A program made the translations under genes and the position numbers. A DNA stretch of 35,615 nt from CAZRDB01 sp964598695 (lineage in GTDB: Bacteria > Armatimonadota > Zipacnadia > UBA1398). Below, piece after piece: positions 23,423 through 30,927 of this stretch (positions within the stretch are counted from its first letter, which is position 1; each line of letters begins with the position of its first letter). Where the stretch lies: positions 1 through 35,615 of the forward strand of contig CAZRDB010000029.1 in assembly GCA_964598695.1 (NCBI GenBank), read 5' to 3'. Below the pieces are notes generated by a model. The model worked only from the letters and a program-made list of their open reading frames with translations, had not been told where the DNA came from and searched no databases.

Positions 23423-25051
23423 TCAGTCGGCGAACCGCCACGTGGGATGGAAGTCCCGGCCAAGCTCGGTTCCGGTGAGCCGCGCGCGAATCAGCTCGAT
23501 CGGGAGCGAGTTCTCGCGGAGGACCGCATCGTGGAACGCGCGCGGGCTCATGCGGCCGGAGTCGACCAGCTCCCGGTACAGCGCCCGGATCTGGAGCCCG
23601 CCGATCATGTACGCGCACTGGTAGAGCGGCGGATAGCCGCTCCCGATGTAGCGCCGGACCTCGCTCGTGGCGGCGTCGCGCTCGTGGCCGACGTGGTCGA
23701 TGAGGTAGTCGACCATCTCGGCCGGCGTCATCTCGCCACGGTGGAACTTGAGCGAGACGACGATCCGCGCGCAGCGGTGCGTGCGCCAGAAGAGCATGCC
23801 GATCCGGTCCTCCGGGCCGCGCGGGAATCCACGGTCCCAGAGCAGCATCTCCCAGTACAGGCACCACCCCTCGAGCAGGAACGGGGTGCCCATCAACTGC
23901 CGGTACGGCCGGTACCGGTGCGCCATGTAGATCTGGAGGTGGTGGCCGGGGATCATCTCGTGCTGGGTGACCGCGCGCGAGAAGTGGAGGTTGTTCGCCC
24001 GCATGCTCGCGCGACGGGCCGCCAGGCCCATCCCGTGGGTGGGGTACGAGACGAGGACCTTCAGTCCTCCGTAGCCCTGGTAGGGGAGCATCCGCTGGGA
24101 CTCCTCGGAGAGCATGTCGAGGCGCCACAGCTCCTTGCACAGCGGCTCGAGGGTGACCAGGTCGTTGTCCTCGACGTAGCCAATCGCCTCGCGGACCTGC
24201 TGGGCGATGAGAGCGTCCTGCTCACCGACCGGCACGTGGCTCGCCTTGACCTTCTCGAGCGCCGCGCGCCAGTCGTCGCCACAGCCCATCTCCTGGCTGG
24301 CGTTGCGCAACTCCCGCTCGCACCACGCGACCTCGCGCTCGCCGATCTCGAGCAGCTCCTCCGCGGAGTACGCGAGCATCTCGTGCCGGAGGTCGGAGGC
24401 GATCTCCTCGGCCCCGACGGGAGTCCCCGCCAGTGCCCCGTCGGCCTCGCCCCGCCGTCGGAGGATCCGGCCGCACCGCGCGATGGTCTTCTCGAGCGAC
24501 TCGAACGGCTGCCGGCACCACCAGGCGAAGTCCGGCTTGTAGTCGGCGTAGTGGCGGTACCACTCGCGCAGGACCCCGAGCAGCGCCTCGCAGCCCTCGG
24601 CGGCGCGGAGCGCCAGGTCGGGCCGGATCGGCTCCGGCGTCTCGACCTCCGGCTCGGGCCTCGCGAGCAGCCGCGCCTTCAGCGCATCGGCCGCCTCCGC
24701 GGCCTCGGCGAGGCCACGGCAGGCCTGCTCGACGGCGAGGGGCTCCACCCGACGGCGGATCCCCTCGAGCGTGAGCAGCGGCTCGGCGAAGCCCAGTAGC
24801 TCCCGCTCCTCCTCGGCCCACCGTGCCCGGCGAGCCACCCGGCTTCGCTCGCGGGAGAGGTAGTTGCGGAAGGCGAGGAAGTCGATGCGGTCGTCGGCGT
24901 CGAGGGAGTCGTAGTCGACGGCCTCGAGCCGGGTCTGCCACTCGGCGAGATGGGCCTGGCGCCGCTCGGGGCCCACCTCGCTGAGCGGGAGATCGTAGAA
25001 CGCGTCGAGGTCCTCTCGGTCGATCCGGTAGCGCTCGATCAGGTCGCGCAT
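23423..25051 (-). CDS. DUF885 family protein, putative metallopeptidase
   Basis: A 542-residue protein, largely helical and without a signal peptide. It has the family's hallmark T-Q-H364-E-M-I-P-G-H370-H371-L-Q, a zinc-site-like motif, followed by R-Y-R-P-Y-R and G-W-C-L-Y-W-E near the end, all typical of DUF885 proteins related to carboxypeptidase-like metalloenzymes. The start is ATG at 25051 with GGAGGGAG upstream. It is transcribed toward the MoxR/DUF58 pair, with 25 bases between the stops. It probably cleaves small peptides or amide bonds in the cytoplasm; substrate unknown. Confidence 0.88.
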   Translation of the reverse strand: MRDLIERYRIDREDLDAFYDLPLSEVGPERRQAHLAEWQTRLEAVDYDSLDADDRIDFLAFRNYLSRERSRVARRARWAEEERELLGFAEPLLTLEGIRRRVEPLAVEQACRGLAEAAEAADALKARLLARPEPEVETPEPIRPDLALRAAEGCEALLGVLREWYRHYADYKPDFAWWCRQPFESLEKTIARCGRILRRRGEADGALAGTPVGAEEIASDLRHEMLAYSAEELLEIGEREVAWCERELRNASQEMGCGDDWRAALEKVKASHVPVGEQDALIAQQVREAIGYVEDNDLVTLEPLCKELWRLDMLSEESQRMLPYQGYGGLKVLVSYPTHGMGLAARRASMRANNLHFSRAVTQHEMIPGHHLQIYMAHRYRPYRQLMGTPFLLEGWCLYWEMLLWDRGFPRGPEDRIGMLFWRTHRCARIVVSLKFHRGEMTPAEMVDYLIDHVGHERDAATSEVRRYIGSGYPPLYQCAYMIGGLQIRALYRELVDSGRMSPRAFHDAVLRENSLPIELIRARLTGTELGRDFHPTWRFAD

Positions 25052-25089
25052 GGCGTGGCTCCCTCCGGCGCGCGCGGGAACCCGTCGCG

Positions 25090-25839
25090 CTAGTCGTTCA
25101 CGTCGAGATCCACCGGTGTGCCCGGGTCGCGCAGAAGGTAGTCCTCATCGGTGCGCATGGCCGTGCGCGGCTCCTCGGTCCGCGGCCGCGGCGTCGGGCT
25201 CGCGGCCGCCACCGGCTCGGCCGGAGGCGGCTCGGTCCGGACCCGCGCGGGCGCCGCTGGAGCCGGCTTCGGACGGCGCGTGCCGCGCAGGACCACCGCG
25301 GCGAGCAGGAGGGTCAGCGCCGCAACCAGCAGGATGGTCGGCCCCTCCAGCTCGTCGGGGATCAGGTTCCGCTCCTTGGCCACGAGCACCGCGGCCGAGA
25401 GCACTCCGACCACGCCGATCGCGAGGAACACGGTCACGATGAAGGGCCGGATCGCCTCCATCAGGACGCCGGCGTCGAGGTGCAGCACGACGGGGCCGTC
25501 ACTCGCGCGGCGCTCCGGCTCGAGGCCGCGGTGGTGCTCGGCGAGCTTGCGGAACGCGTCGGGCAGGGTCCCCTCGATCTCGCCCTGGCGCACCATCTGG
25601 ATCGCGAAGGGAGAGAACACGTCCGGCTGCTTGGAGAGCGCGGCGGCGAGCGTCAGCCCGGCCTCCAGCTCGGTCTGTACGTCGAGCAGGACCTCGCTCA
25701 GGAGTTCGTTGTCGGTCTGCTGACGCGACGTGATGAGCGCGGGCATGAGCTTGACGTCGGCCGCGAGCAGTGTCGCGAACTGGGCGCAGAACGCGGCCAT
25801 CTCCGGGTCCGGGACCTGCCAGGGCGCTCCGCGGGTCAT
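25090..25839 (-). CDS. Half-size GspF/PilC-like (T2SF domain) membrane protein
   Basis: A 249-residue protein. Residues about 15-100 match one T2SF domain: F-A-T-L-L-A-A-D-V-K-L-M-P-A-L, then E-A-G-L-T-L-A-A-A-L-S-K and M-V-R-Q-G-E-I-E-G-T-L-P-D-A. Full GspF/PilC proteins are about 400 residues with two such domains; here a pair of transmembrane segments follows (about 130-152 and 166-186), then a Pro/Ala/Thr-rich tail. The ATG at 25839 overlaps the stop of the Gly-rich lipoprotein gene (ATGA). No GspE or PilB ATPase is near. It may be a membrane scaffold for the two lipoproteins encoded before it rather than a pilus platform; that is inference. Confidence 0.8.
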   Translation of the reverse strand: MTRGAPWQVPDPEMAAFCAQFATLLAADVKLMPALITSRQQTDNELLSEVLLDVQTELEAGLTLAAALSKQPDVFSPFAIQMVRQGEIEGTLPDAFRKLAEHHRGLEPERRASDGPVVLHLDAGVLMEAIRPFIVTVFLAIGVVGVLSAAVLVAKERNLIPDELEGPTILLVAALTLLLAAVVLRGTRRPKPAPAAPARVRTEPPPAEPVAAASPTPRPRTEEPRTAMRTDEDYLLRDPGTPVDLDVND

Positions 25840-26873
25840 TGCCCGGCACCTCCGCGGTTCCCCGGGCCGCCCGGCCCGCCGCCACGCCGGCGTCCCTGGC
25901 CGTCGCCGCCGCCGGGGCCGCCACCAGGGCCGCCACCAGGGCCGCCCATCCCGCGTCCGCCCGGACCGCCGCCCATGCCGGGGCCGCCCATGCCGCGCCC
26001 GCCCGGGCCGCCGGGGCCCATCGCGGCCGCGCCCTCGAGCATCGCCGCGATGTTCTTCGGTACCTCAACGAGGTGCATGACGGTCACCTGAAGCTTGTTC
26101 TCGGTGTCCGGGACCTTGCTCACGGCGAAGGTCACCCGTGCGTCCTTCTTGGACTGGCACATGGTGTTCTCCTCGCCCATGGGGATCACGTTGACCTCGT
26201 CCGGGTTGGCCGCGACCCACTTGTCGGTCATCTCCTGGACCGTGCCCTCGAGCATGTAGACGGCCGCGTCGATCCGCACCTTGCGATCCTCTTCGGTCAC
26301 GGTGATCTTCGGCTGCGACTCGCCCTGCATCCGCGCCTGCCACTCGAGCGCGCCCCGCACGGCCTCCTCCGGCACGAGGCCGGCAACCGTGAAGGCGGAG
26401 GTCGGCGCGAGTCCCGCAGGGGCCTTGAGGCCGAGAGACTCCGCGGTGTGGCTGGCCGACTCGTACGGGAGGGTGGTCTCCTCGCCGCCGCGCGTCGTGC
26501 TCTTGATGACGCCCTTCTCGTTGGTCCCCTCGATGACCGGATCGCGCCCGGTGAACATCCGCAGGGCCGAGGAGCCGACGGGACCGAACAGCGAGATCTC
26601 CTCGCCGCTCGCGGTCTTCAGCGGCTCGGGCTTGGGCATCCGGTACTCGCGCGGCCCGGACTCGCCGCCGGGGCCGCGGCCGGGCGCGCCGTTGGGGCCC
26701 GACATGGTCTCGTCCGGCCGGGGGCCCCTGGGCTCGCGCGGGCCGGGGGCGGCGGGGCCGGGGCTGGCGGCTGCCACCGAGGTCTCCTCAGGAGCCGGAG
26801 CCTTCTTGCATCCGAGCACCGCGATCCCGATCGAGAGCGCGGCGACGAGCAGCAGAGCCAAACGGTTGCGCAA
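25836..26873 (-). CDS. Lipoprotein with Gly-rich C-terminal tail
   Basis: A 345-residue protein. The N-terminus (MRNRLALLLVAALSIGIAVL then G-C22) is a lipoprotein signal with the lipobox V-L-G-C. A Pro/Gly/Arg-rich linker covers residues about 36-75. A folded region (about 80-285) follows, with I-T-V-T-E-E-D-R-K-V-R-I-D-A-A-V-Y near residue 200. The last about 60 residues are G-G-P-G-x repeats with Met and Arg. The start is TTG at 26873 with a perfect AGGAGG 8 bases before it. It is the middle gene of a three-gene operon, 20 bases after the upstream lipoprotein. The family is not recognised; the tail may be a flexible spacer. Confidence 0.82.
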   Translation of the reverse strand: MRNRLALLLVAALSIGIAVLGCKKAPAPEETSVAAASPGPAAPGPREPRGPRPDETMSGPNGAPGRGPGGESGPREYRMPKPEPLKTASGEEISLFGPVGSSALRMFTGRDPVIEGTNEKGVIKSTTRGGEETTLPYESASHTAESLGLKAPAGLAPTSAFTVAGLVPEEAVRGALEWQARMQGESQPKITVTEEDRKVRIDAAVYMLEGTVQEMTDKWVAANPDEVNVIPMGEENTMCQSKKDARVTFAVSKVPDTENKLQVTVMHLVEVPKNIAAMLEGAAAMGPGGPGGRGMGGPGMGGGPGGRGMGGPGGGPGGGPGGGDGQGRRRGGGPGGPGNRGGAGQ

Positions 26874-26893
26874 CTACTCCACCTCCTGGGTGC

Positions 26894-27541
26894 CTACGAC
26901 CCGCCCTTGGCGAGCTTGGTCTTGCTCTGGTCGAGCAGCATGAGGGTGACCCCTCCGCTCTTCTCCGGCACGAGCGCGATGTTCAGGTCCTCGTTGTCCC
27001 GGACGCCGATGATGACCATGTCCATGCCGAGCGAGCGGGCGTCCTCGTAGTCCTCGAATCGTCCGGACTTGTGTTTGGCGTAGAAGTTCAGCACGGAATC
27101 GAGCGTGGCGCCCGGCACCGTGTAGATCGCCACCCGCATCCCCGCGACGTCGAAGGCCTGCAGGAGCGGGTTGCCGAGCTGGGCCTCCTTGAGTCGCAGG
27201 GCCGTGTTGGCCTTCGCTTTGGGCGGAAGCGGGATCCCCAGCTTCTCGGCCGAGAGGTCGCTCTCGGTCGTGATGACCGCGCTCGAGGTCGAGCCCTTGG
27301 GGTCGGTCATGGTGACCTTCGTGCCGCCGTCGGCCGATTCGATCTCGACCGTCGAGGGGGGCTGTTCGAGAACCGTCTCGGGCGTGAGGCGCAGGATGGT
27401 CGACTCCGTCGACTCCGGCGCCAGGGCGACGGGACTCGGCGGCGTGCGGGAGACCCAGTCGGGGGGCGACTGCCGGCGGCAACCGGACAAGAGCAGGAGC
27501 AGCAGGGCCGACCCAGCCGTCAGCCAGGAGAGCACTCGCAT
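26894..27541 (-). CDS. Lipoprotein of unknown function
   Basis: A 215-residue protein with a lipoprotein signal, MRVLSWLTAGSALLLLLLSG then C21 (L-S-G-C). The mature part has a Thr/Ser/Pro-rich stretch, then a compact domain with L-G-I-P-L-P-P-K-A and A-T-L-D-S-V-L-N-F-Y, a pattern seen in small secreted domains that track a P-G-A-type loop. The last residues, T-K-L-A-K-G-G-S, are basic. ATG at 27541 has a weak site, GGAAGGA, 14 bases before it. It is the first gene of the operon with the Gly-rich lipoprotein and the half-GspF protein. Confidence 0.8.
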   Translation of the reverse strand: MRVLSWLTAGSALLLLLLSGCRRQSPPDWVSRTPPSPVALAPESTESTILRLTPETVLEQPPSTVEIESADGGTKVTMTDPKGSTSSAVITTESDLSAEKLGIPLPPKAKANTALRLKEAQLGNPLLQAFDVAGMRVAIYTVPGATLDSVLNFYAKHKSGRFEDYEDARSLGMDMVIIGVRDNEDLNIALVPEKSGGVTLMLLDQSKTKLAKGGS

Positions 27542-27565
27542 CGGGGACCACGATCCTTCCGTCCC

Positions 27566-27571
27566 AGTATA
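27566..27571 (-). promoter_or_regulatory. -10 element for the lipoprotein operon
   Basis: TATACT on the minus strand, in the 78-base spacer between the EcfT stop (27620) and the lipoprotein start (27541). A start near 27559 gives a leader of about 18 bases. No clear -35 is visible. Confidence 0.4.
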
Positions 27572-27619
27572 CGGAATCGCCCTCCCACCCACCTTCAGCC
27601 CCCGCGCGCGCGCCCAGGC

Positions 27620-28351
27620 TCAGAGGCCGCACACGAGCGCGAGCAGGCCCCCCCAGACCGCCAGGAGCAGCACCTCACGCGCGCGGAGCGGTCGCCGTTC
27701 CAGAGACGGCAGCCGTCCCTCGAAGCCCCGTGCCACCAGCGCCATCGCGCGGGTCTCGGCCCGCAGGCTGAGACGGAGCACCAAGCTGCCCGCGATCGAG
27801 CCCGAGGCCGCCACCGCGCGGAGGCCCGTGGGGTTGCCGCGGGCTCGCGCGGCCCGGACCACGGTCTGCAGCTCGCGGGAGACATCGCCGATGCTGCGGA
27901 CCATCAGGTAGCACAGGGAGGCGAGCCGGCCCGGTACGGGCAGGCCTCCGAGGGCGGCCAGCAGGTTGCGCTCACCCAGCCCCCGGCCCAGCACCGCGCC
28001 CCAGGCGACGATCAGGGCGCAGCGAAGCCAGAGCGCCGCGTGGAAGCGCAACGCGTGGTCGCTCACGCGAAGGCCGAGGATCTCGGACGCCGGCTCGGCG
28101 GACGGAGCGGGAGCGAGCAGCACCAGGCCGAGGCCCACGACGCCGAACAGCGCGAGGGCGGCCAGCCGCTTCCCGAAGTCGCACACCGCGCCCGGTGTGG
28201 CGAGAAGCCCCACGGCCGCGAGCACGGCGAGCGAGCCCCCCGCGCCTGGCGAGAGCACGTCGGCCGTGGCGCTCGCGCACGCCGCGAGGAGCAGCGCGGC
28301 CAGCCGGAAGCTCGGCGTCAGGCCGGTTGCCGGTCGCCCCGATGCCGTCAC
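27620..28351 (-). CDS. ECF transporter T component (CbiQ/EcfT family)
   Basis: A 243-residue membrane protein with about five hydrophobic segments. It has the two signature A-R-G motifs of EcfT coupling helices: V-V-R-A-A-R-A-R-G-N near residue 167 and L-V-A-R-G-F-E-G-R-L-P near residue 211. These helices normally dock on the EcfA ATPases. The GTG at 28351 overlaps the stop of the FmdE gene (GTGA). No EcfA or NikO-type ATPase gene is in the window, so it must share an ATPase encoded elsewhere or be incomplete. It is the last gene of the S-FmdE-T cassette. The T role is clear; the substrate depends on the S component. Confidence 0.88.
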   Translation of the reverse strand: MTASGRPATGLTPSFRLAALLLAACASATADVLSPGAGGSLAVLAAVGLLATPGAVCDFGKRLAALALFGVVGLGLVLLAPAPSAEPASEILGLRVSDHALRFHAALWLRCALIVAWGAVLGRGLGERNLLAALGGLPVPGRLASLCYLMVRSIGDVSRELQTVVRAARARGNPTGLRAVAASGSIAGSLVLRLSLRAETRAMALVARGFEGRLPSLERRPLRAREVLLLAVWGGLLALVCGL

Positions 28352-28788
28352 ACGTTCTCCTCCACCGCGAACAGCTCGGCATCGGTGAGCCCGAGGATGA
28401 CGGCGGCCCCCGCCTCGTCGCCGCGCTCGCGCATGGTCTCCACGGCCGGCGTGACGGCCTCGACGCGGAGCGTGAGGCGGACCCGGGCGCCGGTCTCGCG
28501 GTTGCGGAAGAGGCCGACGACGCCCTCACCGACAGCGTGGCGGATGCTGCGCTTGCCGAGCGTGCAGCCGGTGGCCAACTGGATCCCGTCGAGCGCGCAT
28601 GAGGGAGGCGGGGCGTCGGGACAGCAGACGTCGGCCTCCATCCCGAAGTGCGGGTCGGCGCCGAGCAGTGTGCGCGCGAGCCGGCCCATGCGGATCCCGG
28701 CGACGACGTACGGGCCGATGTGGCCGTGGAAGTCGCGCAGAAGCTCGAGCAGGTCCTCGCGGTCGGCGAGGGTTCGTGTGTGCTTCAC
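28348..28788 (-). CDS. FmdE family protein
   Basis: A 146-residue protein of the FmdE type. The metal-binding signature is F-H21-G-H23-I-G-P-Y, followed by C55-C56, then C64-A-L-D67-G-I-Q70-L-A-T-G-C75-T-L-G-K. FmdE proteins were named from a methanogen formylmethanofuran dehydrogenase operon but are widespread and of unknown biochemical role; they are often encoded with transporters of metals or cofactors. The C-terminal zinc-ribbon extension of longer forms is absent. The GTG at 28788 overlaps the stop of the S-component gene (GTGA), with AGGAGGAG about 10 bases upstream. Encoded between the S and T parts of an ECF transporter, it may handle the metal or cofactor after uptake; that is inference. 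Confidence 0.87.
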   Translation of the reverse strand: MKHTRTLADREDLLELLRDFHGHIGPYVVAGIRMGRLARTLLGADPHFGMEADVCCPDAPPPSCALDGIQLATGCTLGKRSIRHAVGEGVVGLFRNRETGARVRLTLRVEAVTPAVETMRERGDEAGAAVILGLTDAELFAVEENV

Positions 28789-29372
28789 TGGGATCTGGCT
28801 CCTCCTCGTGTGCCGAGGACGCTGGCGGCCTCGACCGACCGCACGACGCCAGGCACGATCGACAACTGCAGGGCGATCCCCGGCCAAGCCACGGCAAGGC
28901 TGAGGACGGAGTACTCCCAGAGGCTCTGCCCGAAGCCGAGCCCTCGTCCAATGGTCATCAGGGCGAGTGCGCCCGCAACCCGCGCGGCGAGGATCCCCAC
29001 GACGGCGGCGGGCCAGACCGAGAGCCGGACCCGGCGGGCGAGGCTCGCGCCCACCGCGAGCGCCGCCAGCTCGGCGGCCATGAGCAGGGCGATGGGCGGC
29101 GCGAAGGGGGGCATGCCGGTCAGGAGGCCGGAGACGATCGGGGCGAGCAGACCGACCGCCAGGGCGGTCTCCCACGAGGCCATGAGCCCGAGCGCGAGGA
29201 TCGGCAGGTACATCGGCTGGAAGATCGGCCCGACGCCCGGACCGAGACCGTGGAAGGCCATGGGCAGCACGATCGCGAGCGCGCCGAGGAGCGCGCCGAG
29301 CACGAGGTCGCGCGTGCGGAACAGGTGCGCCCGGTCATGATCGGGCAGTCGCTCGGTCTCAGTGGGGTTCAT
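28785..29372 (-). CDS. ECF-type transporter S component
   Basis: A 195-residue membrane protein with about six hydrophobic segments. The order L-V-L-G-A-L-L-G-A-L-A-I-V-L-P, M-A-F-H-G-L-G-P-G-V-G-P-I-F, Q-P-M-Y-L-P and L-L-T-G-M-P-P-F is typical of an uncharacterised group of ECF S components. The conserved His in F-H-G and the Met residues might bind a metal or ligand. It lacks the N-terminal M-H-x-x-x motif of NikM/CbiM, so it is not a standard nickel or cobalt S subunit. ATG at 29372 lies inside the last codons of the prepilin gene (14-base overlap), and only a weak ribosome site precedes it. Substrate unknown. Confidence 0.78.
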   Translation of the reverse strand: MNPTETERLPDHDRAHLFRTRDLVLGALLGALAIVLPMAFHGLGPGVGPIFQPMYLPILALGLMASWETALAVGLLAPIVSGLLTGMPPFAPPIALLMAAELAALAVGASLARRVRLSVWPAAVVGILAARVAGALALMTIGRGLGFGQSLWEYSVLSLAVAWPGIALQLSIVPGVVRSVEAASVLGTRGGARSQ

Positions 29373-30015
29373 ACGCGGTGTCCCAGAACGTGCGCCATGT
29401 CTCCTCCGCGACGACGGTCGGCGAGGCGGGCACGGGGTTGCCGCTCGCGTCGGCGTACTCGGTCGTGCTGTGGTACGCCTCGGGGCGGAACCACTTCGCG
29501 TGTCCTTCGCAGAAGAGCAGGTTGGAGCCTCCGTTGTGTACACGGGTGACGGCCCAGTAGCAGGTCGCGCCGCCCGCGAGGAGCCCGACGGGGCCACAGG
29601 GCGGCCCCGCGTTGCAGCGGTCCCACTCCGCGACGAGGATCTTCTGGCTGGGCGCGACGATGGCGCCCTCGGACTTCGCCGGCACGCCCTGGGCCGGGGG
29701 CGAGGCGCAGCCGATGTTGTAGCCCTGGCCGTAGTACCACGGGAGGGTCGGGCGGCTGGGGCAGACGCAGATCTGGGTGCTCTTCATGTAGGGCTGGAGG
29801 TTGGTCTTCCAGTTGTACTGGATCGGGAACGTCTCGTCGTAGTCGGAGCCGTACATCAGAAACGCGTTGCCGAGCTGGCGGAGGTTGCTCAGGCATGTGG
29901 TCTGCCGCGCCTTGTCCCGTGCCTTCGCGAAAACCGGGAAGAGGATCGCGGCCAGGATCGCGATGATGGCGATGACGACCAGAAGCTCGATCAACGTGAA
30001 GGCGCGTGCGCGCAT
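29359..30015 (-). CDS. Prepilin-like protein with type II/IV N-terminal methylation motif
   Basis: A 218-residue protein. The leader is only five residues (MRARA) before F-T-L-I-E-L-L-V-V-I, the prepilin cleavage and helix motif; the residue before the cut is Ala instead of the usual Gly. The helix continues into F-P-V-F-A-K-A-R-D-K-A-R-Q, then Y-G-S-D-Y-D-E. The C-terminal V-H-N-G-G-S-N-L-L-F-C-E-G-H motif is typical of the many prepilin-like proteins of Armatimonadota and Planctomycetota. The start is ATG at 30015 with GGGAG upstream. It heads a transcript that overlaps the ECF S-component gene, an odd partner for a pilin. The role is probably a surface or secretion pseudopilin. Confidence 0.92.
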   Translation of the reverse strand: MRARAFTLIELLVVIAIIAILAAILFPVFAKARDKARQTTCLSNLRQLGNAFLMYGSDYDETFPIQYNWKTNLQPYMKSTQICVCPSRPTLPWYYGQGYNIGCASPPAQGVPAKSEGAIVAPSQKILVAEWDRCNAGPPCGPVGLLAGGATCYWAVTRVHNGGSNLLFCEGHAKWFRPEAYHSTTEYADASGNPVPASPTVVAEETWRTFWDTAYEPH

Positions 30016-30051
30016 GGGTACCACTCCCTCGGTGAGCCAAGCTCGCCTACG

Positions 30052-30078
30052 GTAGCACGAATGCCAGAAACGTGCTAC
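30052..30078. promoter_or_regulatory. Inverted repeat in the prepilin/larB divergent spacer
   Basis: GTAGCACG (30052-30059) and CGTGCTAC (30071-30078) form a perfect 8-bp inverted repeat around 11 bases. Read outward, each arm gives TGCTAC, an extended -10-like sequence (TGCTACTCT toward larB, TGCTACCGT toward the prepilin gene). It is a good candidate for a shared operator or divergent promoter; the binding protein is unknown. Confidence 0.5.
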
Positions 30079-30160
30079 TCTTGCGACTCGGGCCGACGAG
30101 TGACGAGGAAGGCGGGGCTCCCTCCGGGAATGGGAAGCCGTTCCCGAAGGAGGACGCCAC

Positions 30161-30916
30161 ATGGGCGAGGTTACCCGACGGATCCTCGAGGCGGTCCGCG
30201 CCGGCGAGCTGGGCATTGAGGCGGCGGCCGAGCAGTTGCGCCTGCGGCAGTTCGAGGACCTGGGCTACGCCAAGGTCGACCACGACCGCGCCGAGCGCAC
30301 CGGACGGCCCGAGGTGGTCTATGCCCCGGGCAAGACGACGGAGCAGATCGCGGAGATCACACGAGCGCTGTACGAGCGCGCCGAGGGGCCGGTGCTCGTG
30401 ACCCGCGCCGACGAGGCGGCCTATGCCGCGGTCGCGGAGCTGGTCGACGATGCGCTCTACCACCGCTCGGCCCGCATCGTGGTCGCCGGTCCGGAGCGGA
30501 GGCGTCCGAAGCCGAACCATGACGACTCGTACGTCGCCGTCGTCGCGGCGGGGACGGCCGACCTGCCCGTGGCCGATGAGGCCGCCGTTACGCTCGAGTA
30601 CCTCGGCGACCGCGTCGAGCGCGTCTACGACGTGGGGGTCGCGGGGCTGCACCGCTTGCTCGGCCACCTGACGGTGCTCACGGGCGCGCGCGTGCTGGTG
30701 GTCGCGGCCGGCATGGAGGGCGCGCTGCCGAGCGTCGTGGCAGGCCTCGTGAGCCAGCCCGTCGTCGCGGTGCCGACCAGCGTCGGTTACGGGGCATCGC
30801 TCGGCGGCCTGGCTGCGCTACTCGCGATGCTCAATAGCTGCGCCTCCGGCCTGTCCGTCGTGAACATCGACAATGGCTTCGGGGCCGGTGTCTTCGCAAG
30901 TCTCGTGAACCAGTGA
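30161..30916 (+). CDS. LarB, nickel-pincer cofactor biosynthesis carboxylase
   Basis: A 251-residue enzyme of the LarB family, which carboxylates and hydrolyses nicotinic acid adenine dinucleotide in the first step to the nickel pincer nucleotide. It has the N-terminal helical region, the R-F/Q-E-D-L-G-Y-A-K-V-D-H-D-R segment, G-R-P-E-V-V-Y-A-P-G-K-T (48-59), and the C-terminal AIR-carboxylase-like domain. C227 in L-N-S-C-A-S-G-L-S-V-V-N-I-D-N-G is the expected catalytic Cys. The length is normal. The start is ATG at 30161 with AGGAGG 8 bases before it; a small hairpin (GGGAA/TTCCC) lies just upstream. larC follows after 11 bases. larE and larA are not in the window. Confidence 0.95.
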   Translation: MGEVTRRILEAVRAGELGIEAAAEQLRLRQFEDLGYAKVDHDRAERTGRPEVVYAPGKTTEQIAEITRALYERAEGPVLVTRADEAAYAAVAELVDDALYHRSARIVVAGPERRRPKPNHDDSYVAVVAAGTADLPVADEAAVTLEYLGDRVERVYDVGVAGLHRLLGHLTVLTGARVLVVAAGMEGALPSVVAGLVSQPVVAVPTSVGYGASLGGLAALLAMLNSCASGLSVVNIDNGFGAGVFASLVNQ

Positions 30917-30927
30917 GGAGAGACACG

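Noticed and set aside
20368..23463. A 1031-codon minus-strand open frame
   Set aside because: It is antisense to the MoxR and DUF58 genes, which have clear family motifs; long shadow frames are expected at this base composition.
30080..30160. Nickel/cobalt riboswitch before larB
   Set aside because: Only short simple hairpins are visible; the conserved four-way junction of that riboswitch is not.
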